64,000 nucleotides of DNA from Bradyrhizobium sp. SZCCHNS1050 (GTDB taxonomy: Bacteria > Pseudomonadota > Alphaproteobacteria > Rhizobiales > Xanthobacteraceae). The stretch spans positions 2,545,501 to 2,609,500 of the forward strand of contig NZ_JAUETR010000001.1 of assembly GCF_032484785.1 (NCBI RefSeq), in the 5' to 3' direction. How positions within the stretch are numbered: position 1 is the first letter of the stretch; each line of letters opens with the position of its first letter. Positions 8,728 through 18,216 of the stretch are shown here, piece after piece. The notes under the pieces were generated by a model, which was not told the origin of the DNA, made no database searches, and saw nothing but the letters and a program-made list of their open reading frames with translations. Made by a program: the position numbers and the translations under genes.

Positions 8728-10005
8728 TCATTTCTTCTCGTAGCTGATGCGATAGATCGCGCCGGCCCAGTCGTCCGCCACCAGGATCGAGCCATCCTTG
8801 GCGAGGATGATGTCGTCGGGGCGGCCGAGATAGCCCTGGTCGCCTTCGAGCCAGCCGGAGGCGAACACCTCCTGCTTGGCGTCCTTGCCGTCGGGACCGA
8901 CGATGACGCGCATGATCCGCGCACCCTGGTACTTGTGCCGGTTCCAGGAGCCGTGCTCGGCGATCAGGATGTTGTTCTTGTACTCCGCCGGGAACTGGTC
9001 ACCGGTGTAGAACTTCATGCCGAGCGGCGCCACGTGCGCACCGAGGTTCAGCACCGGCGGTGTGAACTCCGAGCACTTGTGGCCCATCGCGAATTTCGGA
9101 TCCGGCATGTCACCCTGGTGACAATAGGGATAGCCGAAATGCTCGCCGATGCGGGAGATCATGTTGAGCTTGTCGCTCGGCAGATCGTCGCTGACCCAGT
9201 CGCGCGCGTTCTCGGTGAACCAGTAGCGGCCGGTGCGCGGATCGACGTCGCCGCCGACGCTGTTGCGCACGCCGAGCGCCCAGATCTCGGCATTGCCGGT
9301 GCGCGGATCGACGCGGCGGATCTGCGACACCGACGTCGGCGGAATGCCGATATTGAAGGGCGGTCCGAACGGAATATAGAACCAGCCTTCCTTGTCGACC
9401 GCGATGTATTTCCAGCCATGCGCCGCATAGGACGGCATGTCGTCATAGACGACCTTGCCCTGGCCAAGATTGTCGAGATTGGCCTCGGCATTCTCGTATT
9501 TGATCAGCTTGTCGACGGCGATGACGTAGAGATTGCCGTCCTGGAAGGCGAGGCCGGTCGGCATGTTCAAGCCCTTGAGGACCGTCTTGACCTCGCGCTT
9601 GCCGCCCTTGTCGCTGATCGCATAGACGTTGCCGAGCCCGAACGAGCCGACGAACAGCGTGCCCTTGTCGCCCCACGCCATCTGCCGCGCGGCGAGCACG
9701 CCCGACGCCCAGACCTCCATCTTGAAGCCGTCCGGCAGCTTCACTTGCTTGACGATCTTCGCAAGCTCCGCATCGGAGGCACCGGTCGGCGGGCCCGATG
9801 GCGGCGCCAGCCCCTTCTGCGCCTCGGTCTCGTCGCCGAGGAACCAGTCGTCCGGCGGATGTGTCCAGAACTCCTTGGTGCCTGATTCGTATTTCTTCAG
9901 GCCCTTGCCCTGATCGGATTGCTGCTGCGCGCCGGCGATGCTGGTGCCGGCGAGAAGACTGATTGTTGCAAGCGCAAGAATGCTTCGGTGAAAAGCCGAT
10001 GTCAT
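8728..10005 (-). CDS. PQQ-dependent sugar dehydrogenase (sorbosone dehydrogenase family)
   Basis: 425 residues with a signal peptide (1-26, ending SIAGAQ) and a six-bladed propeller sequence typical of soluble glucose/L-sorbosone dehydrogenases. Recognisable segments include LPDGFKMEVWASGV, GTLFVGSF, GLNMPTGLAFQDGNLYV, WFTENARDWVSDDLPSDKLN and NILIAEHGSWNRHKYQGARI. It would oxidise an aldose or a related polyol-aldehyde in the periplasm with PQQ as cofactor. The downstream dihaem cytochrome is the likely electron acceptor. The substrate and actual PQQ use are inferred from family membership. Confidence 0.85.
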   Translation of the reverse strand: MTSAFHRSILALATISLLAGTSIAGAQQQSDQGKGLKKYESGTKEFWTHPPDDWFLGDETEAQKGLAPPSGPPTGASDAELAKIVKQVKLPDGFKMEVWASGVLAARQMAWGDKGTLFVGSFGLGNVYAISDKGGKREVKTVLKGLNMPTGLAFQDGNLYVIAVDKLIKYENAEANLDNLGQGKVVYDDMPSYAAHGWKYIAVDKEGWFYIPFGPPFNIGIPPTSVSQIRRVDPRTGNAEIWALGVRNSVGGDVDPRTGRYWFTENARDWVSDDLPSDKLNMISRIGEHFGYPYCHQGDMPDPKFAMGHKCSEFTPPVLNLGAHVAPLGMKFYTGDQFPAEYKNNILIAEHGSWNRHKYQGARIMRVIVGPDGKDAKQEVFASGWLEGDQGYLGRPDDIILAKDGSILVADDWAGAIYRISYEKK

Positions 10006-10390
10006 CGCTTCACTCCCATGAGGCAGCTCATGTGGCTGCGTCTACTTATCGGAACGTATCTGAAGACGTCCTTTGGCCGACCACGTCGAGTGGTCCTGCG
10101 TGAAAATGGTAGCACATCCTGAGCGGGTGAGAAGCGGATTGCTGCCAGGGTCGCGCGAGGCTCAAGAGATGCCGTTCCACTCATCTCATACTGGATCCGC
10201 ATGCTCACGCTCGCACCTGCGCCGCATCGGCGATTGTCCGCCACGCGGCACGAGCCTGCCGCCATGCGCTGTATTCATATGCTCCGATCGGCCGGACGAT
10301 TGGCGCGCGCTTGAGCACCCGATAGGATCGGAACAACCGGCTGCGACCGTTCACCGCGCGGCAATGAGATCAAGTCGACAGGATCGATGA
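10006..10390. other. Intergenic region, no gene seen
   Basis: Divergent gap between the dehydrogenase and amidase genes. Its one visible structure is a perfect inverted repeat GACCAC-GTCGA-GTGGTC at 10079-10095, 74 bases before the dehydrogenase start codon, which could be an operator. Short open frames here show no family resemblance. Confidence 0.5.
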
Positions 10391-11734
10391 ATGCCCGAGC
10401 GTTTCCCTGTGTCCACGCCAAAGGCCGGTGCCGGCGTTCTGGAGCTGCTGCGACGATTTGCAGCCGATCCGACAGCGGCCACCGCCTATGGTGAAGATTG
10501 CCTGAAGAAGACGCAGGCAATCGAACCGCGGCTGAAAGCATTCGAATATCTGCCGCGGGATGTCGCTCCAAAGACCGGCCCGCTCGGTGGAATTCCCGTC
10601 GCCATCAAGGATATCATCGCCACCTCGGACATGCCGACCACCAACGGCTCGCCGATCTACCGCGATCACGTGCCGAATGCGGACGCCTGGGTGGTCGAGC
10701 GACTGCGCAATCTCGGCGCAACCATCTTCGGCAAGACGGTCTCCACCGAATTCGCCTGGCGTCATCCAGGTCCGACCGTCAATCCATGGAACCCCGAGCA
10801 CACGCCGGGCGGCTCATCGTCCGGATCGGCCGCGGCCGTTGCGGCCGGCCTGGTCCCGCTCGCGCTGGGCACGCAGACACTCGGCTCGGTGATCCGACCG
10901 GCGGCCTTCAACGGCGTCGTCGGCTTCAAGCCGAGCTTCGGCGCGATTCCACGCGTCGGCGTGCATCCCCTCAGCCCGTCGCTCGACCATGTCGGCTTCT
11001 TCGCCCGCCGCGTCGACGACGTGGCCTTGGCCCTCTCTCTGCTGGCCGGCACCAGCGCCGATGATCGCCACGGCCGGCCGCTGCCGGGCTTCACCGTCGA
11101 CATCGACCACGGCCCCACACCGCTCCGCACGCCACGGCTTGCGGTGGTGCGCTTCGCCAAATGGGAGCGCGCCGAGGCCGAGCAGAAGGCGGTGTTCGAA
11201 TCGGTCGTCGACAAGCTGCGCAGCGCCGGCGCGACGATCGACGAGATCGAACTGAGAGAGCTCGACGCGGTGAACTGGGATGCGATCACCACGATCATGC
11301 TCAGCGAGGCGACCACGATCTTCTCCGATCTGATCGCGCGCTATCCCGACCGGGTCAGCGAGGTCATGAAGGGCCACGTCGAGAGCGGGCGAAGCAAGAC
11401 GGCCATGGAATATCTCGCCGCGAAGGCGGCCCAAGCCCTCAGGCAGAAGGCGCTCGCCGCTGAGCTCGACGGCTTCGACGCAGTGCTCACCTTGCCAGCC
11501 TTCGGCGAAGCGCCGCGCGGCCTGGATTGGACCGGAGACGCCGAATATTGCGCCCCTTGGACCTTCGTCGGAGCGCCGGCCATCTCCTTGCCGGCCGGGT
11601 TCGGCAACAACGGCCTGCCACTGGGCGTGCAGATCGCCGGCCCCTATCGCAACGACCTCCACGTGCTCCGCGTCGCGAAATGGGCCGAAGCGGTGCTGGC
11701 GTTCGATCCCGGCGTGCCGCTCCTGGCGCGCTAA
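10391..11734 (+). CDS. Amidase (amidase signature family)
   Basis: 447 residues. The Ser-cisSer-Lys triad is visible: Lys73 in AIKDIIATSDM, cis-Ser143 in GGSSSGSAAAVAAG, and nucleophile Ser166 in TQTLGSVIRPA. Such enzymes hydrolyse amides to acid and ammonia in the cytoplasm. The length suits a stand-alone amidase and not a GatA subunit, which would be longer and accompanied by gatB/gatC. The substrate is unknown. The ATG at 10391 follows a weak ribosome binding site. pncB follows 99 bases downstream. Confidence 0.92.
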   Translation: MPERFPVSTPKAGAGVLELLRRFAADPTAATAYGEDCLKKTQAIEPRLKAFEYLPRDVAPKTGPLGGIPVAIKDIIATSDMPTTNGSPIYRDHVPNADAWVVERLRNLGATIFGKTVSTEFAWRHPGPTVNPWNPEHTPGGSSSGSAAAVAAGLVPLALGTQTLGSVIRPAAFNGVVGFKPSFGAIPRVGVHPLSPSLDHVGFFARRVDDVALALSLLAGTSADDRHGRPLPGFTVDIDHGPTPLRTPRLAVVRFAKWERAEAEQKAVFESVVDKLRSAGATIDEIELRELDAVNWDAITTIMLSEATTIFSDLIARYPDRVSEVMKGHVESGRSKTAMEYLAAKAAQALRQKALAAELDGFDAVLTLPAFGEAPRGLDWTGDAEYCAPWTFVGAPAISLPAGFGNNGLPLGVQIAGPYRNDLHVLRVAKWAEAVLAFDPGVPLLAR

Positions 11735-11833
11735 TCGCCGCCACGCCCCCCGAGCAAGGATGCCGCCGCGCCACGAGGGCCTCCTCCGACAAGCCCAGTG
11801 GCGGGTTTGCGGCCAGCGCTGTAAAACGGTCAC

Positions 11834-13138
11834 ATGACAATCACAGACATCGCGAGCAGAACCTATAATCACGGTTGGCGCCTCGATCCGATCGTGCGCA
11901 GCCTGCTCGACACCGATTTTTACAAGCTGTTGATGCTGCAGATGATTCGGGAGTTCTACCCGACTCAGCAGGTGACCTTCTCGGTCATCAACCGGACCCG
12001 GCGGGTGCGGCTCGGCGACGTCATCGACGAGGGCGAATTGCGCGCCCAGCTCGACCACGCCCGCACCATCCGCTTCGCCAAGAAGGAGCTGATCTGGCTG
12101 GCCGGCAACACCTTCTACGGCAAGACCCACATGTTCTCGCCGGAGTTCATCGCCTGGCTCGCCAATTTCCGCCTGCCCGAATACGAGCTGCGCAAGTCCG
12201 ACGGCCAGTACGAGCTGCATTTCCACGGGCCCTGGACCCACACCACGATGTGGGAAATCCCGGCGCTCGCGATCGTCAACGAGCTGCGCTCGCGCCAGGC
12301 CATGAAGGGCCAGGGCCGGTTCGCGCTCGACGTGCTGTTCGCCCGCGCCAAGGCCAAGCTGTGGGCCAAGGTGGAGCGGCTGCGCAAGCTCGAGGGGCTG
12401 CGGCTGTCGGATTTCGGCACCCGCCGCCGCCACGGCTTCCTGTGGCAGCGCTGGTGCGTCGAGGCCGTCAAGGAAGGTCTCGGCCCGTCGTTCACCGGCA
12501 CCTCCAACGTGCTGCTGGCGATGGACAACGACCTCGAGGCGATCGGCACCAACGCCCACGAGCTGCCGATGGTGGCAGCGGCGCTCGCCAAGGACGATGA
12601 CGAGCTGCGCTTCGCGCCCTATCGCATTCTCGACCAGTGGCGGCAGACCTACGCAGGCAACCTGCTGATCGCGCTGCCCGACGCATTCGGCACCAAGGCC
12701 TTCCTGCGCGACGCACCCGACTGGGTCGCCGACTGGACCGGCTTCCGTCCCGACAGCGCGCCTCCGATCCAGGCCGGCGAGGAGATCATCGCCTGGTGGA
12801 AATCGAAGGGGCGTGATCCCAAGCAGAAGCTGCTCGTGTTCTCCGACGCGATGGACGTCGAATCGATCGAGCAGATCCATCACCGCTTCTCCGACCAGGT
12901 GCGGCTGTCGTTCGGCTGGGGCACCAACCTGACCAACGATTTCGTCGGCTGCTCGCCGGACGGCTCGGTCGACCTCGATCCGATCTCGCTGGTCTGCAAG
13001 GTGACGTCGGCAGACGGGCACCCCGCCGTGAAGCTGTCCGACAACCCGGAGAAGGCGACCGGCGATCCCGCCGAGATCGCCCGTTATCTCCGCGTGTTCG
13101 GCGATGCCGGCCGGGTGCGCACGCCGGTGGTCGTTTAG
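11834..13138 (+). CDS. pncB: Nicotinate phosphoribosyltransferase
   Basis: 434 residues, normal for the bacterial enzyme, which makes nicotinate mononucleotide from nicotinate, PRPP and ATP in NAD salvage. Characteristic segments are [13 protein letters not shown] near the N-terminus, [28 protein letters not shown] (the region around the phosphorylated His) and [10 protein letters not shown]. It is cytoplasmic. There is no obvious operon partner; the preceding amidase might supply nicotinate from nicotinamide, but it belongs to a different family from PncA, so that link is speculative. Confidence 0.95.
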   Translation: MTITDIASRTYNHGWRLDPIVRSLLDTDFYKLLMLQMIREFYPTQQVTFSVINRTRRVRLGDVIDEGELRAQLDHARTIRFAKKELIWLAGNTFYGKTHMFSPEFIAWLANFRLPEYELRKSDGQYELHFHGPWTHTTMWEIPALAIVNELRSRQAMKGQGRFALDVLFARAKAKLWAKVERLRKLEGLRLSDFGTRRRHGFLWQRWCVEAVKEGLGPSFTGTSNVLLAMDNDLEAIGTNAHELPMVAAALAKDDDELRFAPYRILDQWRQTYAGNLLIALPDAFGTKAFLRDAPDWVADWTGFRPDSAPPIQAGEEIIAWWKSKGRDPKQKLLVFSDAMDVESIEQIHHRFSDQVRLSFGWGTNLTNDFVGCSPDGSVDLDPISLVCKVTSADGHPAVKLSDNPEKATGDPAEIARYLRVFGDAGRVRTPVVV

Positions 13139-13251
13139 GCCGCCGACAGCCCACGGCAATTTCTCTTTCCTGCCACGATTCTTGTTCCTGCTTTGTTCGA
13201 AATGCGGTAAAATCGTCGCACGAGCAGATCGGGTGACAGGAGATCGTTGGC

Positions 13252-14685
13252 ATGCGTCGGGTGATCGGCCGAGTTGGACAGCTGCTGTCTGCAACCATCC
13301 TTGTCGTCGGCGCGATCCTGATCTCGACCGGGCCCGCTGCCGCCGACAAGCGGGTGGCGCTGGTGATCGGCAACGCCATCCACGAGCACGCACCGCTGCT
13401 GGACGAGCCGGCGGCGGATGCCCGGCTGATCGCCGACAGCCTGTCGCGGCTCGGCTTCACCCTGAGCGGCGGTGCCGCGCAGATCGACCTCGACAGGCGA
13501 AGCTTCGATCGCGCGCTTGCCGAGTTCAAGGGCCGGATCGCCGACGCCGACGTCGCGCTCATCTATTATGCCGGCTATGGGCTCAACCTGGGCGGCGCCG
13601 ATTATCTCGTCCCGGTCGACGCGGCGCCGGCGACAGCTGCGGATCTCAAGACCGAGCTGCGCGACCTGACTGCGATTTTGCGCGAGCTGGGCGGATCGAG
13701 CCCCCGGCAGAACGTGATCATTCTCGACGCCTTCCGCTCCAATCCGTTCGCCGGGCGCGGCATCGCCGGTCTTGCCGCCGGCCTCGTCCCGGTCGACGTT
13801 TCCGCACGGACCGTGATCTCCTTTGCCGCACAGGCCGGGACGGCGGGACAGCGCGGCCCGGACGGTCACGGCGTGTTCGCCGCCGCCCTTGCAGAGGCGC
13901 TGCAGCAGCCAGGCCAACGCCTGATCGAGACCTTCAACCAGACCAATGCGGCGGTGGAGCGTGCCACGGGCGGAGCGCAGCAGCCGCTCGTGATGTTCAC
14001 GTCGATCGACGGCGGCGCTCAACTGAGCGCCGCTGCGGCGAAGCCAGCGCAGCCCGCTGGCCCCGCCGCCGCCCGGAGCAGCGCTCCCGTTTCGAGCCCG
14101 ACCGCATCGTCCGACGCGGCAGATGCGCGGACGCCCGGACTTGCCGTGCTGTATGATGAGGATCTCTCCGACCCCAAGGGTAAGCGCTATTCCGGCTCGG
14201 TCACCTGGCGGACGGAGACGGTCAAGAACGCACAATCGGGACGGCCCACGCCGGTGATCCGTGGCGAGATCGACATTCCCGAGCGCAAACTGAAGGTCAG
14301 CCTGCAGTTGCGCCGCAACGACGATCCCAGCCTGCCGGCCAGCCATGTCGCCGAGCTCACATTCAGGCCCGCTGCCGATTTCGTCGGTGGCGGCATCCGC
14401 AGCGTCCCAGGAATGCTGATGAAGACGGATGAGAAGTCGCGCGGGACGCCGCTTGCCGGGCTTTCCGTCAAGATCACCGAAGGTTCGTTCCTGGTGGGCT
14501 TGTCCAACGTCGAGGCCGATCGCGCGCGCAACGAGGAGCTTCTCGCACGGCGCGAATGGTTCGACATCCCGGTCGTCTATGCGAACCAGCGCCGGGGCAT
14601 CCTCGCAATCGGCAAAGGTCCCAGTGGAGATCGGGTATTCGCCGACGTGCTCGCGGCCTGGGACAAATCCCCGCCGACAAAATGA
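13252..14685 (+). CDS. Secreted caspase-fold (peptidase C14) protein, catalytic dyad lost
   Basis: 477 residues. A signal peptide (1-31, ending AAADK) is followed by a metacaspase-like p20 domain (about 34-235): RVALVIGN, LIYYAGYGLNLGGADYLVPVD and VIILDAFRSNPFAGRG. In active relatives these read YYAGHG and LDACRNNPF. Here the catalytic His is Tyr109 (codon 13576-13578) and the catalytic Cys is Phe161 (codon 13732-13734), so proteolysis is not expected. A low-complexity linker (about 255-285) leads to a C-terminal domain of about 190 residues (GLAVLYDEDLSDPKGKRYSG onward) that I do not recognise. It is likely periplasmic with a binding or structural role. AGGAG lies 11 bases before the ATG. 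Confidence 0.85.
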   Translation: MRRVIGRVGQLLSATILVVGAILISTGPAAADKRVALVIGNAIHEHAPLLDEPAADARLIADSLSRLGFTLSGGAAQIDLDRRSFDRALAEFKGRIADADVALIYYAGYGLNLGGADYLVPVDAAPATAADLKTELRDLTAILRELGGSSPRQNVIILDAFRSNPFAGRGIAGLAAGLVPVDVSARTVISFAAQAGTAGQRGPDGHGVFAAALAEALQQPGQRLIETFNQTNAAVERATGGAQQPLVMFTSIDGGAQLSAAAAKPAQPAGPAAARSSAPVSSPTASSDAADARTPGLAVLYDEDLSDPKGKRYSGSVTWRTETVKNAQSGRPTPVIRGEIDIPERKLKVSLQLRRNDDPSLPASHVAELTFRPAADFVGGGIRSVPGMLMKTDEKSRGTPLAGLSVKITEGSFLVGLSNVEADRARNEELLARREWFDIPVVYANQRRGILAIGKGPSGDRVFADVLAAWDKSPPTK

Positions 14686-14722
14686 TGAGGCACGAGACGA
14701 AGGAACAACGGAGCGAAATTTT

Positions 14723-14797
<75 letters not shown>

Positions 14798-15085
14798 ATC
14801 CGTGACGCCTTGGCGGCGTGGCCGCCAGCGACGGGCAGACCTATGCCAAATGCCGCGGACGAATGCAACAGGTCTGCGACAGGTTTCGTACGCCGGCGAC
14901 GTTCAAATTTTAGCGGCCGGGACCGGCCGAACCGGGCTGAGACCTGCCCATCACCGGACCGCGATGGGCGCTGATTGAAATTTCCAGCTGGACCGCCACT
15001 TAAAGTGAAAGAAAACGTGTATTGAGGCGCGGCGGCGGCCGGTTCCCGGTCGCCGTTCATCGGAATTTTTCGGACGAGGGACCCC

Positions 15086-16006
15086 GTGACCATTGTTGAG
15101 CAGGGCGGCGGACCGGCGCCGCAGGTGCCGGATCTGATCAAGGACACCACGACGCAGAGCTTCGTGAAGGACGTCATCGAGGAATCGAAGCGGCAGCCGG
15201 TCCTCATCGACTTCTGGGCGCCGTGGTGCGGACCGTGCAAGCAGCTGACGCCCATCCTGGAAAAAGCCGTCAAGGCCGCCAAGGGCAAGGTCAAGCTGGT
15301 CAAGATGAACATCGACGAGCATCCGGCCATCCCTGGCCAGATGGGCATCCAGTCGATTCCGGCTGTGATCGCGTTCGTCGGCGGACGGCCCGCCGATGGG
15401 TTCATGGGTGCCGTGCCCGAGAGCCAGGTCGCCGCTTTCATCGAAAAGATCACCAAGGGCGTTCCCGGCGCCGGCGAGCCCGACATCGCCGAAATCCTCA
15501 AGGAAGCCGAAGCGGTTCTCGCTGAAGGCGATGCGGCCGGCGCGGCCGAGATCTATGCCGAGGTGCTCGCGATCGATGCCGCCAACATCCCCGCGATCGC
15601 CGGGCTTGCGAAGTGCCAGGTCGAGCTCGGCGCGATCGACGAGGCCAAGCAGACGCTTGCGATGGTCCCGGACGCCAAGCGTAGCGATTCCGCGGTCTCC
15701 GCCGTGCAGGCCGCGATCGATCTGGCAGAGCAGGCCCAGTCGCTCGGGCCGGTCGGCGAACTCGAACAGAAGGTCGCCGCCAATCCGCTCGACCACCAGG
15801 CACGTTTTGACCTGGCGACCGCACTGAACGCCGCGGGCAAGCGGAAGGAAGCCACCGACCAGTTGCTCGAGATCGTGAAGCGTGACCGCAAATGGAACGA
15901 AGACGGCGCGCGCAAGCAGCTCGTGCAGTTCTTCGAAGCCTGGGGCGGCGCCGACGAGGCCACCATCGAGGGCCGCAAGCGGCTGTCGACGATCCTGTTT
16001 TCGTAA
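15086..16006 (+). CDS. Thioredoxin-TPR protein, CnoX (YbbN)-like chaperedoxin
   Basis: 306 residues: an N-terminal thioredoxin domain (about 20-125) with an intact WCGPC at 47-51, then a helical TPR-like half (about 130-300). This matches CnoX/YbbN, which protects unfolding proteins under oxidative stress and passes them to chaperonins. The E. coli form lacks the CxxC pair, whereas alphaproteobacterial forms such as that of Caulobacter keep it, so a redox-active version is expected here. The start is GTG at 15086. The LON-domain gene follows after 48 bases, a neighbourhood often seen in this group. Confidence 0.88.
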   Translation: MTIVEQGGGPAPQVPDLIKDTTTQSFVKDVIEESKRQPVLIDFWAPWCGPCKQLTPILEKAVKAAKGKVKLVKMNIDEHPAIPGQMGIQSIPAVIAFVGGRPADGFMGAVPESQVAAFIEKITKGVPGAGEPDIAEILKEAEAVLAEGDAAGAAEIYAEVLAIDAANIPAIAGLAKCQVELGAIDEAKQTLAMVPDAKRSDSAVSAVQAAIDLAEQAQSLGPVGELEQKVAANPLDHQARFDLATALNAAGKRKEATDQLLEIVKRDRKWNEDGARKQLVQFFEAWGGADEATIEGRKRLSTILFS

Positions 16007-16054
16007 CCCGGCTGGACGGGACGCGCGCTCGTTCCAGCGGACACGAGGTATCGC

Positions 16055-16729
16055 ATGCCGATCAATGCCGAATATCGCGGTCCCGCCGAGCTGCCGGAGA
16101 TCGTTCCGGTGTTTCCGTTGGCGGGAGCCTTGCTGCTGCCGCGCGGCCAAATGCCGCTCAACATCTTCGAGCCGCGTTATCTCGCGATGGTCGACGATGC
16201 GCTTCGTGACGGCCATCGGCTCATCGGTATGATCCAGCCCGACGTCACGCACTCCTCCAGCGAGGAGCGCCCGGTGCTATTCAAGGTCGGCTGCGTCGGC
16301 CGGATCACGCAGCTCGCCGAGTCCGGCGATGGCCGCTACATCCTTGAGCTCACCGGCGTGTCCCGTTTCAAGGTGGTCGAGGAAATGACGGTGCTCACGC
16401 CCTATCGGCAGTGCAAGGTCGATTATTTCCCGTTCGTCGATGATTTCACGGCGCGCAAGGGTGAAGACGCGGTGGACCGCGAAGCGCTGCTCGCGGTTCT
16501 CACCGACTTCCTCAAGGCGAACAATCTCAAGGTCGACTGGGCCGGCATCGAAGCGGCGCCGAACGAAGCGCTCGTGAACGCGCTGGCGATGATGTCGCCC
16601 TATGGTCCGGCGGAGAAGCAGGCGATGCTCGAGGCGCCGGACCTGAAGACCCGCGCCGAAATCCTCATCGCCGTGACCGAGATGGATCTCGCCAAGAAGC
16701 GGACCTCGGGCGATCCGCCGCTGCAATGA
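16055..16729 (+). CDS. LON substrate-binding domain protein
   Basis: 224 residues consisting only of the N-terminal substrate-recognition domain of Lon proteases. Signatures are IVPVFPLAGALLLPRGQMPLNIFEPRYLAMV near the start, GCVGRIT, and ILELTGVSRFKVVEE. There is no AAA+ or Ser-Lys protease domain, so it may bind unfolded substrates or act as an adaptor. The pairing with the upstream CnoX-like gene suggests a shared protein-quality-control role. Its stop codon directly abuts the stop of the convergent FTR1 gene with no spacer. Confidence 0.88.
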   Translation: MPINAEYRGPAELPEIVPVFPLAGALLLPRGQMPLNIFEPRYLAMVDDALRDGHRLIGMIQPDVTHSSSEERPVLFKVGCVGRITQLAESGDGRYILELTGVSRFKVVEEMTVLTPYRQCKVDYFPFVDDFTARKGEDAVDREALLAVLTDFLKANNLKVDWAGIEAAPNEALVNALAMMSPYGPAEKQAMLEAPDLKTRAEILIAVTEMDLAKKRTSGDPPLQ

Positions 16730-17560
16730 TCACTCGGCGGGAGCCGCGCGCGGCGCTGGCGGGGCCGCCGTCAGGCGCATCAGTGCGATGGTGGTGACGA
16801 TCACCCCGATGTAGACTGCGAGCTGCATCGCGGTAGGCTGATCCGTATAGCCGATCAGAGCCTTGAGCGTCCGCCCGGCGACGCCACGCTCGGGCAGAAC
16901 CGCGCTCGAATCCCACACCACATGGTCGAACGTTGTCAGCCAGTTGGCGCGGGCGAGAAAGAACACCGCCTGCGCGGCCATTCCCGCCGACAGCAGGGTG
17001 ATCAGCACGGTGGTGGTCTTGAACAGCGCGCGCGGCGGGATGCGCATCAGGCCGAGATAGGTCGCGAGACAGACGGCAACGCCGAGCAGCAGGCCAAGGA
17101 CGCCGCCACCGAGTAACGCCCGCCCGCTGCCGTCGCCGGAGGCCGCCACCCCATAGAGAAACAGCGCGACCTCGCTGCCCTCGCGCAACACGGCGATGGC
17201 GATCACGGTCGCCAGCGCGACCAGCGGCTTGGCGCCTTCGGCCACCGCTTGGCCCATCGTCCGCAGCTCGGTGCTCATCTCGCGGCCGTGCCGGGCCATC
17301 CAGACATTGTGCCAGGTCAGCATGATCACGGCAGCCGACAGGATCCCCGCATTGAACAATTCCTGCCCCATGCCTTCAAATAGCTGCGTCAACGTTCCCG
17401 CGAACGCCGCGACGATGCATGCGCCGACCAGGCCGGCAAACAGCCCTGCGCCGATCCAGCGCAGGCGATGCGGAACCGCGCTGGTGACGGCAAGCACGAT
17501 ACCGACGATCAGGCCGGCTTCGAACACTTCGCGGAAGACGATGATCAGGGCGGCGAGCAT
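16730..17560 (-). CDS. FTR1-family high-affinity iron permease
   Basis: 276 residues with about seven membrane helices and both iron-coordinating REXXE motifs: REVFE at 10-14 and REGSE at 126-130. This is the EfeU/Ftr1 arrangement for moving ferric or oxidised ferrous iron across the inner membrane. It lies 11 bases downstream of a cupredoxin gene on the same strand, forming a compact two-gene operon. EfeB (peroxidase) and a full EfeO are absent from this window, so it is a reduced version of the Efe or P19-type systems. Confidence 0.92.
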   Translation of the reverse strand: MLAALIIVFREVFEAGLIVGIVLAVTSAVPHRLRWIGAGLFAGLVGACIVAAFAGTLTQLFEGMGQELFNAGILSAAVIMLTWHNVWMARHGREMSTELRTMGQAVAEGAKPLVALATVIAIAVLREGSEVALFLYGVAASGDGSGRALLGGGVLGLLLGVAVCLATYLGLMRIPPRALFKTTTVLITLLSAGMAAQAVFFLARANWLTTFDHVVWDSSAVLPERGVAGRTLKALIGYTDQPTAMQLAVYIGVIVTTIALMRLTAAPPAPRAAPAE

Positions 17561-17571
17561 GGGATCTGGAC

Positions 17572-17919
17572 CTATTGGACGTTGACGAAGCCGCGGGCCT
17601 TTTCGTTGAAGTCGTTATAGAACTCGTAGCGCCCGGACTTCATGGCGCGGACGTTGAGCACCGCCTCGCTGTTGGCCGCGATCACCTTCTCGACCTTCAA
17701 GGTCTCGCTCTCGAACTCGATGGCCTTGCCCTCCATGTTCCGGACGCGGATGGTCAGCGGCGCGTCCGCGGGAACGGTCGGCTCCTTGGGCTCGAATTGA
17801 CCGTTGGCATAGGTGAGGCAGATCTCGCTCGATCCCCCGGCGTGCGCCTGCGCTGCCATCAACAGCATGCCGACGCTTCCACCTACGACGACCAACTTCC
17901 GCACCACGTCGACCAACAT
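17572..17919 (-). CDS. Periplasmic cupredoxin-fold protein partnered with FTR1
   Basis: 115 residues. A signal peptide (1-27, ending AQAHA) precedes a single cupredoxin-like domain (GGSSEICLTYANGQFEPKEP to the end). The C-terminal loop that carries Cys-His-Met type 1 copper ligands in blue-copper proteins reads YEFYNDFNEKARGFV, with Asn102 and Asn105 at the expected Cys and His sites. The mature protein has no His. It therefore probably does not hold type 1 copper and may instead bind iron through its many acidic residues and deliver it to the FTR1 permease encoded 11 bases downstream. Confidence 0.8.
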   Translation of the reverse strand: MLVDVVRKLVVVGGSVGMLLMAAQAHAGGSSEICLTYANGQFEPKEPTVPADAPLTIRVRNMEGKAIEFESETLKVEKVIAANSEAVLNVRAMKSGRYEFYNDFNEKARGFVNVQ

Positions 17920-18216
17920 CGATCCGTCCCCTCTCCTATCCAGACAAGCAAATCGGAGAACGGTTGTGCGCCCGGATCGATGTCGACGCCGGGCACCCGT
18001 TCGCGACGACGAACAGCTAAGCGGCTCGTCGCCGTGTCTGCAAAGAGACTCCTTCTAAGTTGGAACCATTCTTGGCGAATGTGTCGTGGCAGTGGCCTCG
18101 CGGTGAACGGAGTGCGGCCGAACAGCAGTTGAGGCGACGCGGCGGTTACGGAGCGTCGCGATGCCTTCCTCTCGCCGGGTACGTGGCGGCGCTGCGGTGG
18201 ACCGGGATTCGCCGCG

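Noticed and set aside
10814..13393. Very long open frame (859 codons) on the minus strand, antisense to the amidase and pncB genes
   Set aside because: Both plus-strand genes show complete family motifs; the antisense frame is Arg/Gly/Asp-rich and without any recognisable domain, as expected from GC-rich codon bias.
17920..18216. Possible iron-regulator (Irr, ICE-type) box upstream of the cupredoxin-FTR1 operon
   Set aside because: Only a half-site-like TTCTAAG (about 18053) is present, in a poor palindromic context and over 130 bases from the start.
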